Assembly (NCBI GenBank): GCA_946624395.1
Contig: CAMORY010000044.1
Coordinates: 1 to 13,675, forward strand
Reading direction: 5' to 3'
Source of the DNA: an uncultured Clostridia bacterium
Lineage (GTDB): Bacteria > Bacillota > Clostridia > Christensenellales > Borkfalkiaceae
DNA: 13,675 bases
The position numbers and the translations under genes were made by a program. Of the stretch, positions 1 to 5,950 are shown in pieces (position 1 is the first letter of the stretch; each line of letters starts with the position of its first letter). The notes beneath the pieces were generated by a model. The model was not told where the DNA came from. It ran no database searches and was given only the letters and a program-made list of their open reading frames with translations.

Positions 1-457
1 TATTGTTGGAATTTGCGGGGGTATAGGAATGAACGAGAGTTGAAACGTCGTTCTTGGCTATTCCCGTATAAACGTTGACCGCGTTTTCGGCGTGCGCCGT
101 GCCGTCGTTCTGGTTCCACACTCTGCCGTCTATACTTATGCTAATAGTATCGAATATTTGGTCTTCACCGTTCGCTTTTGCGTCAATTTCATAAATAATA
201 TACGATTTGTCCGCGATAAGGAAGGGCGAAGCCCACTCTCCCGACGGGATTGCGCCGTGCGACGCGTCCGCATTGACCGAAACGCCCGTACTTTCAACTA
301 CACCGTCAACGTTTTCCAAAGAAGTAAGAGTAGTAAAATCCGTTTTTACGGTTATCGTTTCGCCTTCTGCCTTTGCGTTCATAACGTAAATCCCGCAAAA
401 ACAACTCAACAAGAACGCTATGCCTAAAACAAGTCCGTATTTTCTTAATGTTTTCAT
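1..457 (-). CDS. Secreted protein of unknown function (partial, C-terminus beyond left edge)
   Basis: An open frame of 152 codons runs without a stop from an ATG at 457 to the left edge, so the gene is incomplete at its 3' end. The product starts MKTLRKYGLV, followed by a hydrophobic stretch and an AKA-EG signal peptidase I type site near residue 30. An LLSC sequence near residue 19 is a poor lipobox, so simple secretion is more likely than lipid anchoring. The mature part is rich in beta-branched residues, Asp and Asn (for example YIIYEID, ISISIDGRVWN), like a beta-sandwich wall or carbohydrate-related domain, but I do not recognise a family. The start is fixed by a full AAGGAGG site (467-473) nine bases upstream. 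It lies divergent to the AraC-type regulator and shares an operator-like element with the lipoprotein gene at 1596-3317, which suggests co-regulation. Export is well supported; function is unknown. Confidence 0.8.
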   Translation of the reverse strand, partial: MKTLRKYGLVLGIAFLLSCFCGIYVMNAKAEGETITVKTDFTTLTSLENVDGVVESTGVSVNADASHGAIPSGEWASPFLIADKSYIIYEIDAKANGEDQIFDTISISIDGRVWNQNDGTAHAENAVNVYTGIAKNDVSTLVHSYTPANSNN

Positions 458-492
458 AGAATTTTTCCTCCTTATTAACCCTTTTTTGTTTA

Positions 493-521
493 AATATAAC
501 ACGGTAAATAACTTTTTGGAA
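493..521 (-). promoter_or_regulatory. Predicted promoter of the secreted-protein gene
   Basis: On the minus strand, an extended -10 (TGT then TATATT, box at 493-498) sits 17 bp from a poor -35, TTCCAA (516-521). A poor -35 with a possible regulator site ending nine bases upstream fits an activator-dependent promoter. Predicted by eye only. Confidence 0.45.
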
Positions 522-530
522 TATAATAAA

Positions 531-556
531 TTTTACAAAACATGTATTATTTTTAC
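531..556 (-). promoter_or_regulatory. Candidate AraC-family operator, copy A
   Basis: Read on the minus strand, two GTAAAA half-sites (551-556 and 531-536) are repeated directly with a 20 bp pitch. The plus-strand segment TTTTACAAAACA is identical to that in copy B (3378-3389), and the following 14 bases match at 12 positions with a one-base gap. The element ends 33 bp upstream of the -10 box of the secreted-protein gene. It also lies about 50 bp upstream of the predicted -35 of the divergent regulator gene, so autoregulation is possible. Binding by the adjacent AraC-type protein is inferred. Confidence 0.5.
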
Positions 557-604
557 CGATTTGTCGCTTTTTTTAGTGAATAAATGGCAATTTTTAAAAA
601 ACAC

Positions 605-633
605 TTGTAATAATTTTACTACCGTTATACAAT
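605..633 (+). promoter_or_regulatory. Predicted promoter of the AraC-type regulator gene
   Basis: TTGTAA (605-610), a 17 bp spacer and TACAAT (628-633) form a plausible promoter. The expected start of transcription falls at or next to the ATG at 640, and no ribosome binding site is visible, so the message may be leaderless. Confidence 0.45.
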
Positions 634-639
634 AAAATT

Positions 640-1500
640 ATGAACGGTAATCAGTTGAACGATATTCTAAAAAACCATTTTTCAAAATATTTGGAAGACG
701 ATTTAAATCTCGGGTTTGCGCCGTGCTTTATAGGGCACGAAAAATGCAGTCCTAAAAAACCCGCCACGTTTAATTTAAGTGAAAAGGAACACTCTTTTCA
801 TTTAATCCTTTCCGGCACGGGTTATGTTGTAAACGGCAATAAAACCCGTCGTTTAGGTGCGGACGACGTGTTTTATATCCCGCCTAAAAACGCTGGCAGC
901 CCTAAAAAAATTTATTATTATCCCGATAAAAAAGACCCTTGGGAATATATTTGGGTAAATTTCGTAGGAAAAGACGTGCCTAAACTTTTAAAATGTGCTA
1001 ATCTGACCGAAGAAAATAACTATTATTCCATGCAAACGCCCATATTTTTGCGGCAACAATGGACGGAAATGATAAATATCGCGCGCACTTCCACAAAAAG
1101 AAACGTGTCCTTTTTTCTGCCGTTCGTTATCAAGTTTTTTGCCGAAATCGCAGAAGAAAGAAAACTCATCAATCGCACGTTGACTAATAAAGAAAAAACC
1201 GTCAAACAAATAATATCTTTTATTGAAAAATCGTATTTAAAACAAGATTTTTCAATAAGCAAAATCGCGGAAAATTTTTTCTATTCCATATCTTACATTT
1301 CTCGCATATTCAAAGAAATAACGCATATGTCGCCCACGGAATACGTATTAAAATTACGTATGTTGCACGCAAAAGACCTTCTGCGTGTAGGAGAATACAG
1401 CGTAAGCGAAATAGCCTACGTCGTAGGATACAGTTCCCCGTTTTATTTTTCAAAGGAATTTAAAAAATATTACGGCGTTTCACCGTCTAAATTCGTCTGA
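640..1500 (+). CDS. AraC-family transcriptional regulator with cupin-like sensor domain
   Basis: A 286-residue cytoplasmic DNA-binding regulator of the two-domain AraC type. Residues about 40-110 form the N-terminal beta-barrel sensor domain (HLILSGTGYVV, DDVFYIPP, then PWEYIWVNF, typical of the AraC ligand-binding family). Residues about 187-286 are the paired helix-turn-helix domain. The second motif region (YSVSEIAYVVGYSSPFYFS) and the end YYGVSPSKF match the family consensus closely. The length is normal for the family. Such proteins usually sense a sugar or oligosaccharide and activate neighbouring transport or hydrolase genes. Here the neighbours are a secreted protein (divergent) and a GH28/GH49-like lipoprotein (convergent), both with a matching operator-like repeat. 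No Shine-Dalgarno sequence precedes the ATG; a promoter ends only seven bases upstream. The ligand cannot be read from sequence. Confidence 0.92.
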   Translation: MNGNQLNDILKNHFSKYLEDDLNLGFAPCFIGHEKCSPKKPATFNLSEKEHSFHLILSGTGYVVNGNKTRRLGADDVFYIPPKNAGSPKKIYYYPDKKDPWEYIWVNFVGKDVPKLLKCANLTEENNYYSMQTPIFLRQQWTEMINIARTSTKRNVSFFLPFVIKFFAEIAEERKLINRTLTNKEKTVKQIISFIEKSYLKQDFSISKIAENFFYSISYISRIFKEITHMSPTEYVLKLRMLHAKDLLRVGEYSVSEIAYVVGYSSPFYFSKEFKKYYGVSPSKFV

Positions 1501-1516
1501 TAACGTTTATACGTTT

Positions 1517-1559
1517 AAAAAAATGTTCCGCCCCCGATTATAAAAATCGGGGGCGGAAC
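1517..1559 (-). terminator. Intrinsic terminator of the beta-helix lipoprotein gene, perhaps bidirectional
   Basis: A perfect 15 bp GC-rich stem (arms 1525-1539 and 1545-1559, loop ATAAA) lies between the convergent regulator and lipoprotein genes. On the minus strand the stem is followed by ATTTTTTT (1517-1524), a proper U-tract, so it terminates the lipoprotein message. On the plus strand no good U-tract follows, though the strong stem may also slow or protect the 3' end of the regulator transcript. Confidence 0.85.
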
Positions 1560-1595
1560 GCTATTATACAGTTTTATATGTTTTGGCTTTATTTT

Positions 1596-3317
1596 CTAAT
1601 ACACGCTGACTGCGGATTGATACATAGGTACAAAACTACCGGAACTATGGAAGTAGGTGCCGTTCTTTTGTATAGGCACGCCGTTCCGCTTACAATTAGT
1701 GAAAACGACGTTTGTTATATTCCCGCCCACGTAAGAATTACGTTTTCCGACGAGAATTTTCTTATTGCTCGGCATATTGACGTTATTGAAATATACTCCC
1801 GAAATATATGATGACGAACCTGCTTCAAGAGATATATTGACGGGATTTGCCGCGCTGTAATGAATTTCTATATTTTCAAAATATATATTGCTTACCGAAG
1901 AAGAGTTTACAAGGTGCACGGCAAGGCTACCCAAAATAAAGGTATCCCAAGAAGCGCTGTCAAAACCTACCGAACAGTTGACGAAATGCACGTCGTTTAT
2001 ATTTCTGACGTTTTCGGCAATCACCCCGAACCCACGCGCTTTATCGGGCCATGCGGCGCAATTACGGAAATAAATGTTCCCGATGGTTATCTGACAACTA
2101 CCGACCATCGATTTCACTTCGAACAAATCGTCGCCTGACCGAGCAAAACAATTTCTTATCTCCGCATTGCGGCTGTCCATCACACAAATGCCGTCGCTGT
2201 TGGCACGATACCCGAAAATCGCTACGTCGTCCGTTTCTATCCCTACGCATTGCGAAAACAATATCGTCCACAACGGACTGTTATTCACGGTTATTCCCGA
2301 TACTTTTACGTTGGTACAGGAATCAAAATGAATTGCCTGGCGCGCATGCCATTGTAAATTACTCATTTCTATTACTCCCCTGCCGCTTATCCTGACGTTC
2401 GATTTGCCGTCCGCCTGAAAAAGCGCCGCCCAACGGGTGTACCCGTCCGCGTCGGACATTACCGTCGGCGCTTCTACAGAAGTATCGTAGGGGTTCGGCA
2501 TAGACGCGAATATATACGCTCCCCTTTCAAGATAAACCATCGTGTCGTTAAGGAAGTTCACGTTATATTTTAAACGGTGAATACCCGCTTTAAACACCAT
2601 TACTTGTTTGGTCTGCGTAAACGATAACCTATTTAAGTGCGTCCCCGGAAAAACGTTCATAACCGAATACCCGTAAGGCACTTGAAACCCGTACCCTTCG
2701 TTCCCGAAACTCTCGTTATTTCGGAAAATCAAGGTTATCGAATGTTCTTTATCTTCGTTGGGAACAAACGTATAATTGCCGTAATTGTTTATAGTCGCAT
2801 AAAAAGTATTCCCGTTCCGAGTAGTTGAAACTCCGCTACTTTCGGGCAAAACGACCACTCCCCCAACGTACGCAAAGTTCATATATACCGAAACGTTTAG
2901 AGGAAAAGCCCCCGCCCCGACGTCTGCCATAGCAAAAGAGTGCAAACCGTCGTTAATGCTCGTTCTTACAGAATAAGAAGAAAGCGCCACACCGTTTACG
3001 CTGACCACAAACCATGGCGCAACCACCATACCGTCGTCTTTCGGTCCGTTGTCAACACAACCTGAAATAAAACCCGAAACCCCGCCGGGCACGTCTGGCG
3101 CATTTCTTATGCCCGAAAAACTAATCGGCGTTATAGAAGTATCCATCTGATACCTTGTGTTAATTATATCTTCTGACGCGTATAAACTATCGGCTTTTTG
3201 GGTGCTAACGGCGGCGGGGTTTTCAGGTTCTGCGCCTTGCGTGTTTTTAGCTCCGCAACCTGTAAAGGCAAGCAGCACTCCCATTAAAAAGACTGCTATA
3301 ACATTAAACTTTTTCAT
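1596..3317 (-). CDS. Lipoprotein, parallel beta-helix glycoside hydrolase of GH28/GH49 type
   Basis: This encodes an exported, lipid-anchored enzyme of about 573 residues. The N-terminus is MKKFNVIAVF, with a hydrophobic core and a lipobox AFTGC (Cys21), followed by a Ser/Ala/Glu-rich linker. Residues about 60-230 look like a beta-sandwich domain. Residues about 235-570 have repeating short beta-strands of a right-handed parallel beta-helix (VRISGRGVIEM, VKVSGITVNNS, AEIRNCFA, IYFENIEI). NSDG (Asp375) and SGDD (Asp396, Asp397) supply the three acidic residues expected in clan GH-N. The usual GH28 His-Gly motif appears as GFG. A beta-sandwich followed by a beta-helix is the GH49 (dextranase/isopullulanase) layout, so GH49-like is favoured over a pectinase; the substrate remains open. 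A GTG at 3326 is in frame, but it overlaps the ribosome binding site AAGGGGGTGG (3323-3332), so ATG 3317 is the better start. Confidence 0.75.
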   Translation of the reverse strand: MKKFNVIAVFLMGVLLAFTGCGAKNTQGAEPENPAAVSTQKADSLYASEDIINTRYQMDTSITPISFSGIRNAPDVPGGVSGFISGCVDNGPKDDGMVVAPWFVVSVNGVALSSYSVRTSINDGLHSFAMADVGAGAFPLNVSVYMNFAYVGGVVVLPESSGVSTTRNGNTFYATINNYGNYTFVPNEDKEHSITLIFRNNESFGNEGYGFQVPYGYSVMNVFPGTHLNRLSFTQTKQVMVFKAGIHRLKYNVNFLNDTMVYLERGAYIFASMPNPYDTSVEAPTVMSDADGYTRWAALFQADGKSNVRISGRGVIEMSNLQWHARQAIHFDSCTNVKVSGITVNNSPLWTILFSQCVGIETDDVAIFGYRANSDGICVMDSRNAEIRNCFARSGDDLFEVKSMVGSCQITIGNIYFRNCAAWPDKARGFGVIAENVRNINDVHFVNCSVGFDSASWDTFILGSLAVHLVNSSSVSNIYFENIEIHYSAANPVNISLEAGSSSYISGVYFNNVNMPSNKKILVGKRNSYVGGNITNVVFTNCKRNGVPIQKNGTYFHSSGSFVPMYQSAVSVY

Positions 3318-3339
3318 ACTATCCACCCCCTTTTTTCAA

Positions 3340-3369
3340 AGTATAGCACGAGCAACAATTTTATGTAAA
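3340..3369 (-). promoter_or_regulatory. Predicted promoter of the beta-helix lipoprotein gene
   Basis: On the minus strand, TTTACA (3364-3369) and TATACT (3340-3345) are separated by 18 bp. The expected transcript start is near 3333, giving a leader of only about 16 bases that contains the strong ribosome binding site. Confidence 0.55.
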
Positions 3370-3377
3370 TGCAGTTT

Positions 3378-3424
3378 TTTTACAAAACAATATATAATTT
3401 TTACATAACAAAAATTTTTACATA
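3378..3424 (-). promoter_or_regulatory. Candidate AraC-family operator, copy B, with an extra half-site
   Basis: On the minus strand, GTAAAA half-sites occur at 3399-3404 and 3378-3383 (21 bp pitch), with a third at 3416-3421 (17 bp further upstream). The two upstream half-sites lie in an exact 12 bp direct repeat, TATGTAAAAATT (3413-3424 and 3396-3407). The core 3378-3404 matches copy A at 531-556. The distance to the -10 box is 33 bp, the same as for copy A. The bound protein is inferred to be the regulator encoded at 640-1500. Confidence 0.5.
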
Positions 3425-3457
3425 CCCACCCCCCCACTCCGCACCGCAACAATGTAT

Positions 3458-3490
3458 AAAAAACCGATAGGGTTTTCCTATCGGTTTTTT
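3458..3490 (-). terminator. Intrinsic terminator after mscL
   Basis: Fourteen paired bases (arms 3458-3471 and 3477-3490, loop GTTTT) with core ACCGATAGG/CCTATCGGT and runs of A and T on the two outer sides. On the minus strand it follows mscL by 26 bases and ends in TTTTTT. The symmetric A/T flanks mean it could also work in the other direction, though no plus-strand gene precedes it. Confidence 0.88.
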
Positions 3491-3516
3491 ACGTTTTTAT
3501 GGATGTTATTCGTTTT

Positions 3517-4140
3517 TTATTTAGCCTGTTTTTCCAAAAGCGCTTTTATATCTTTAAGCAAGTCTTCAGTAGTGGGGTTAGCAAGCCGCTCCGCCTTGGC
3601 TTTTTCTTCGGCTTCTTTTGCTTTATTTGCCGCCGCCTCTTCTTCTTTTACTTTTTTAGCCGCAAAGTACGCGCTTACCGCCGCTTTGTCTTTATAGTTC
3701 ACGCCGTTTTCGTTAAGTTCTTTTTTATCGGCTTTTGAAAGTTTGCGTTTTACTACGTCGGTCTTTATCTTTTTATTCGCTTCCGCTATGCGGTTTATGG
3801 TTCTTATTATCATAAACAGCACGAGCGCTATAAGAATAAAGTTTATTATAGCCGTTATAAACGCGCCCCAATCGATATAAATAGAATTTTTAAGGTCAAT
3901 TACCGTTTCGCCGCTAACCGCGTCCACAGTCATTGTCTTTTTTAGATACGTATAAATACTTTCAAGCCCGCTGCCGCCCGTGATGATAAGCAAAAACCAG
4001 TTGATTATCGGCATTAAAATATGGTTTGTAAGCGCGGAAACTATTGCCGAAAACGCGCCGCCGATAATTACGCCGACAGCCATATCCATCACGTTGCCGC
4101 GGGATATAAACGCCTTAAATTCACCGAAAAACTTTTTCAT
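3517..4140 (-). CDS. mscL: Large-conductance mechanosensitive channel MscL, with long cytoplasmic tail
   Basis: MscL forms a pentameric inner-membrane pore that opens under membrane tension and releases solutes during osmotic downshock. The start MKKFFGEFKAFISRGNVMDMAVGVIIGGAF carries the amphipathic N-terminal helix and first transmembrane helix (about 18-45). An extracellular loop follows (about 53-88), then the second helix (about 90-114). The C-terminal bundle helix is present at the very end (TTEDLLKDIKALLEKQ, 190-205). The protein has 207 residues against a usual 120-150. The excess is a highly charged Lys/Glu/Ala-rich, probably helical segment at about 120-188, between the second membrane helix and the C-terminal bundle. 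AAGGAGA precedes the ATG at normal spacing. The gene lies 27 bp behind uppP and is probably co-transcribed with it. Confidence 0.95.
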   Translation of the reverse strand: MKKFFGEFKAFISRGNVMDMAVGVIIGGAFSAIVSALTNHILMPIINWFLLIITGGSGLESIYTYLKKTMTVDAVSGETVIDLKNSIYIDWGAFITAIINFILIALVLFMIIRTINRIAEANKKIKTDVVKRKLSKADKKELNENGVNYKDKAAVSAYFAAKKVKEEEAAANKAKEAEEKAKAERLANPTTEDLLKDIKALLEKQAK

Positions 4141-4167
4141 ACAACTCTCCTTCAGTTTATTTTACGG

Positions 4168-4959
4168 CTAAACGCCGAATACGACTTTAGTTAATACCGA
4201 CATAAAAGCAAGCAGTATAAGATAAACGGAAAACCACCCGTACTTTGCTTTTTTAATCGCTTTAAGCATAACGTCTATCGCGATATAACCCGAAACCGCC
4301 GCGGTCATCACCCCGAACAGCACAGGCAGAAGTTCTACGTCCACGCCCTGCCGTGCGACTTTTACGCCGGACACCAAAGCCGCACCGAGAATAATGGGAA
4401 TACTCATTAAAAACGCGAATTCCGCGTTTTTACACTTTTCAAGCCCGCTGACCGCGCCGCCCGTGATAACCGTGCCGCTGCGGGAAAGCCCGGGGACTAT
4501 CGCAAAGCCTTGGAATACACCCATTATTATAGACGATTTTACCAACAAAGGCAAGGCGTTTTTATTTTTTTGGGAGATTTTGCCCGCAAAAAAGAGTTCC
4601 GTAGCCGTAAGCAGAAAGGACACGGACAGTAAAACCGCGGATAACAGCGTTCCGCCCGTATATAAACTCTCTATTTTATCCTGAAGCAAAAACCCAGCCG
4701 CCACGGCGGGCAAAGTTGCTATAACAAGGTATAAAAGCGTTTTATAAGGCTTAACGAAAAGCCCTTTTATACTCTTAAAAAACACTATGCACACGGGAAT
4801 AAGCGTTCCCAAATGAAGCATTATATCGAAAAACAGCCCGCCGCCCGTGTCGATTTTAAGCCACCGTTCGATAAGTAAAAGATGCCCGCTTGAGGACACG
4901 GGCAGAAATTCGGTAAGCCCTTGCACCGCACCCAAAATAATCGCCTGCCAAATCCGCAT
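4168..4959 (-). CDS. uppP: Undecaprenyl-diphosphatase UppP (BacA family)
   Basis: This integral membrane enzyme removes one phosphate from undecaprenyl pyrophosphate, recycling the lipid carrier for peptidoglycan and other wall polymers; its loss sensitises cells to bacitracin. The 263-residue product has the (E/Q)xxxE motif as Q13-GLT-E17, followed by FLPVSSSGH (His26), and the second signature PGLSRSGT with Arg160. About seven or eight hydrophobic helices are visible, and the length is usual for the family. The start is well placed, because the catalytic motif follows within 13 residues as in homologues. There is no normal Shine-Dalgarno site: GCGGGG lies ten bases upstream, inside the stem of the lysR terminator, whose U-tract ends two bases before the ATG. 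mscL follows in the same direction. Confidence 0.95.
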   Translation of the reverse strand: MRIWQAIILGAVQGLTEFLPVSSSGHLLLIERWLKIDTGGGLFFDIMLHLGTLIPVCIVFFKSIKGLFVKPYKTLLYLVIATLPAVAAGFLLQDKIESLYTGGTLLSAVLLSVSFLLTATELFFAGKISQKNKNALPLLVKSSIIMGVFQGFAIVPGLSRSGTVITGGAVSGLEKCKNAEFAFLMSIPIILGAALVSGVKVARQGVDVELLPVLFGVMTAAVSGYIAIDVMLKAIKKAKYGWFSVYLILLAFMSVLTKVVFGV

Positions 4960-4961
4960 AT

Positions 4962-5001
4962 AAAAAACCCCGCAAAATATAATCGGTTATATTTTACGGG
5001 G
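4962..5001 (-). terminator. Intrinsic terminator after the lysR-type gene, abutting the uppP start
   Basis: A 14 bp stem with a single C-A mismatch (arms 4968-4981 and 4988-5001, six-base loop) starts 22 bases past the lysR stop. On the minus strand it is followed by TTTTTT (4962-4967). The first base of uppP lies only two bases after the U-tract. It may act as a plain terminator for the proS-lysR operon or as an attenuator for uppP. Confidence 0.82.
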
Positions 5002-5012
5002 CAAAAAGTCAA
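4986..5012 (-). promoter_or_regulatory. Possible uppP promoter inside the terminator
   Basis: On the minus strand, TTGACT (5007-5012) and TATAAC (4986-4991) are good hexamers but only 15 bp apart. If used, transcription would start near 4979, inside the hairpin. This gives uppP a short leader with just half of the stem, so the terminator could not form. Weak because of the short spacer. Confidence 0.3.
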
Positions 5013-5023
5013 AATATTATCGC

Positions 5024-5917
5024 TTATCCGTTATCCGCGACTATCATATTAAGAAATTCTTTAACGGCGAAAGTCATATTTTCGTTTTTCGGGAGCGCAA
5101 GCCCGATAGCGCGAGTCGGCAGGGCGGGATTTGTCTTTATTTCTTTAAGCGCGCCGCTTTCTAACTCGTGGCGCACGAACTCTCTCGGGATACACGCAAT
5201 CCCTATACCCGTTTTGGCGAGTTCGGTCATAAGTTCCAAACTTGCGAGTTCTATTTCGGGGTGCAAGTGTATGCCCTGCGAGTGCGCGAACGAAACTATC
5301 GCCTGTCTTGTGGCGGTTGAAAGTTCAAGCATAAGTAGCGGATAGTCCTGCAATTTTCTTAAATCCACCCTTTCGCACATAAGTTCAGAAAACCTGTCGC
5401 TTGCGACGAAAGTATCGTGCAAACGCATAACGGTATTCATTAAACTTATATCGCTGTCGTCTATCGGCAGATTAACGAACCCTATGTCGCCCTTTTTGTT
5501 TTTCAAAAGTTCTATCGTTTCGCTCGAAGTGCCGTTCTGCAATATAAGATTTACGTCAGGATATTTTTCGTGATACTTCTTTATGTACGGCAATAAAAAA
5601 TGCGTGGCAACCGTGTCGGAAGCGCATATTCTTACCACCCCCGTAGCGGTGTCTTTAAGTTCGGCGTACTTGGATTCCGCATTGTCCAGAAGTTTAAGCG
5701 CCTGTTCCACAAGCGGGAATATCTGCTTGCCGCCCGTTTCCGAAAGTTCCATACCCTTATGCGTACGGTTAAACAGATTGCCGCCCAGACTTCTTTCAAG
5801 TTGCTTAATCGCCTGCGAAACGGCGGGCTGCGAAATATACAGTTCTTCCGCCGCTTTAGTTAAACTGCCGCATTTTGCGACGGTGTAAAACACTCTGTAA
5901 AGTTCAAGATTGACCAT
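5024..5917 (-). CDS. LysR-family transcriptional regulator
   Basis: A 297-residue LysR-type regulator of standard length. Residues 1-60 are the winged helix-turn-helix (LELYRVFYTVAKCGSLTKAAEELYISQPAVSQAIKQLE), followed by a linker helix and a two-lobed substrate-binding domain from about residue 90 (VRICASDTVATHFLLPYIKKYHEKYPDVNL, then DIGFVNLPI). This layout resembles the CysB/CysL branch, but the ligand cannot be deduced. AAGGGGAG precedes the ATG at good spacing. It is the last gene of the proS-membrane protein-mnmE run, 33 bp behind mnmE, and ends at an intrinsic terminator. There is no divergent neighbour, so its target is not evident here. Confidence 0.93.
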   Translation of the reverse strand: MVNLELYRVFYTVAKCGSLTKAAEELYISQPAVSQAIKQLERSLGGNLFNRTHKGMELSETGGKQIFPLVEQALKLLDNAESKYAELKDTATGVVRICASDTVATHFLLPYIKKYHEKYPDVNLILQNGTSSETIELLKNKKGDIGFVNLPIDDSDISLMNTVMRLHDTFVASDRFSELMCERVDLRKLQDYPLLMLELSTATRQAIVSFAHSQGIHLHPEIELASLELMTELAKTGIGIACIPREFVRHELESGALKEIKTNPALPTRAIGLALPKNENMTFAVKEFLNMIVADNG

Positions 5918-5950
5918 AGTCCGCTCCCCTTATCCTTATGCGCACCCTTT

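Noticed and set aside
420..635. 71-residue plus-strand ORF between the secreted-protein gene and the regulator
   Set aside because: It covers the divergent promoter region and operator, is AT-driven in composition (Phe/Leu/Asn-rich), overlaps the real minus-strand start and has no ribosome binding site.
3315..3326. GTG at 3326 as the start of the beta-helix lipoprotein
   Set aside because: The GTG is part of the AAGGGGGTGG ribosome binding site, which is ideally spaced for the ATG at 3317. The signal peptide also begins normally at MKKF.
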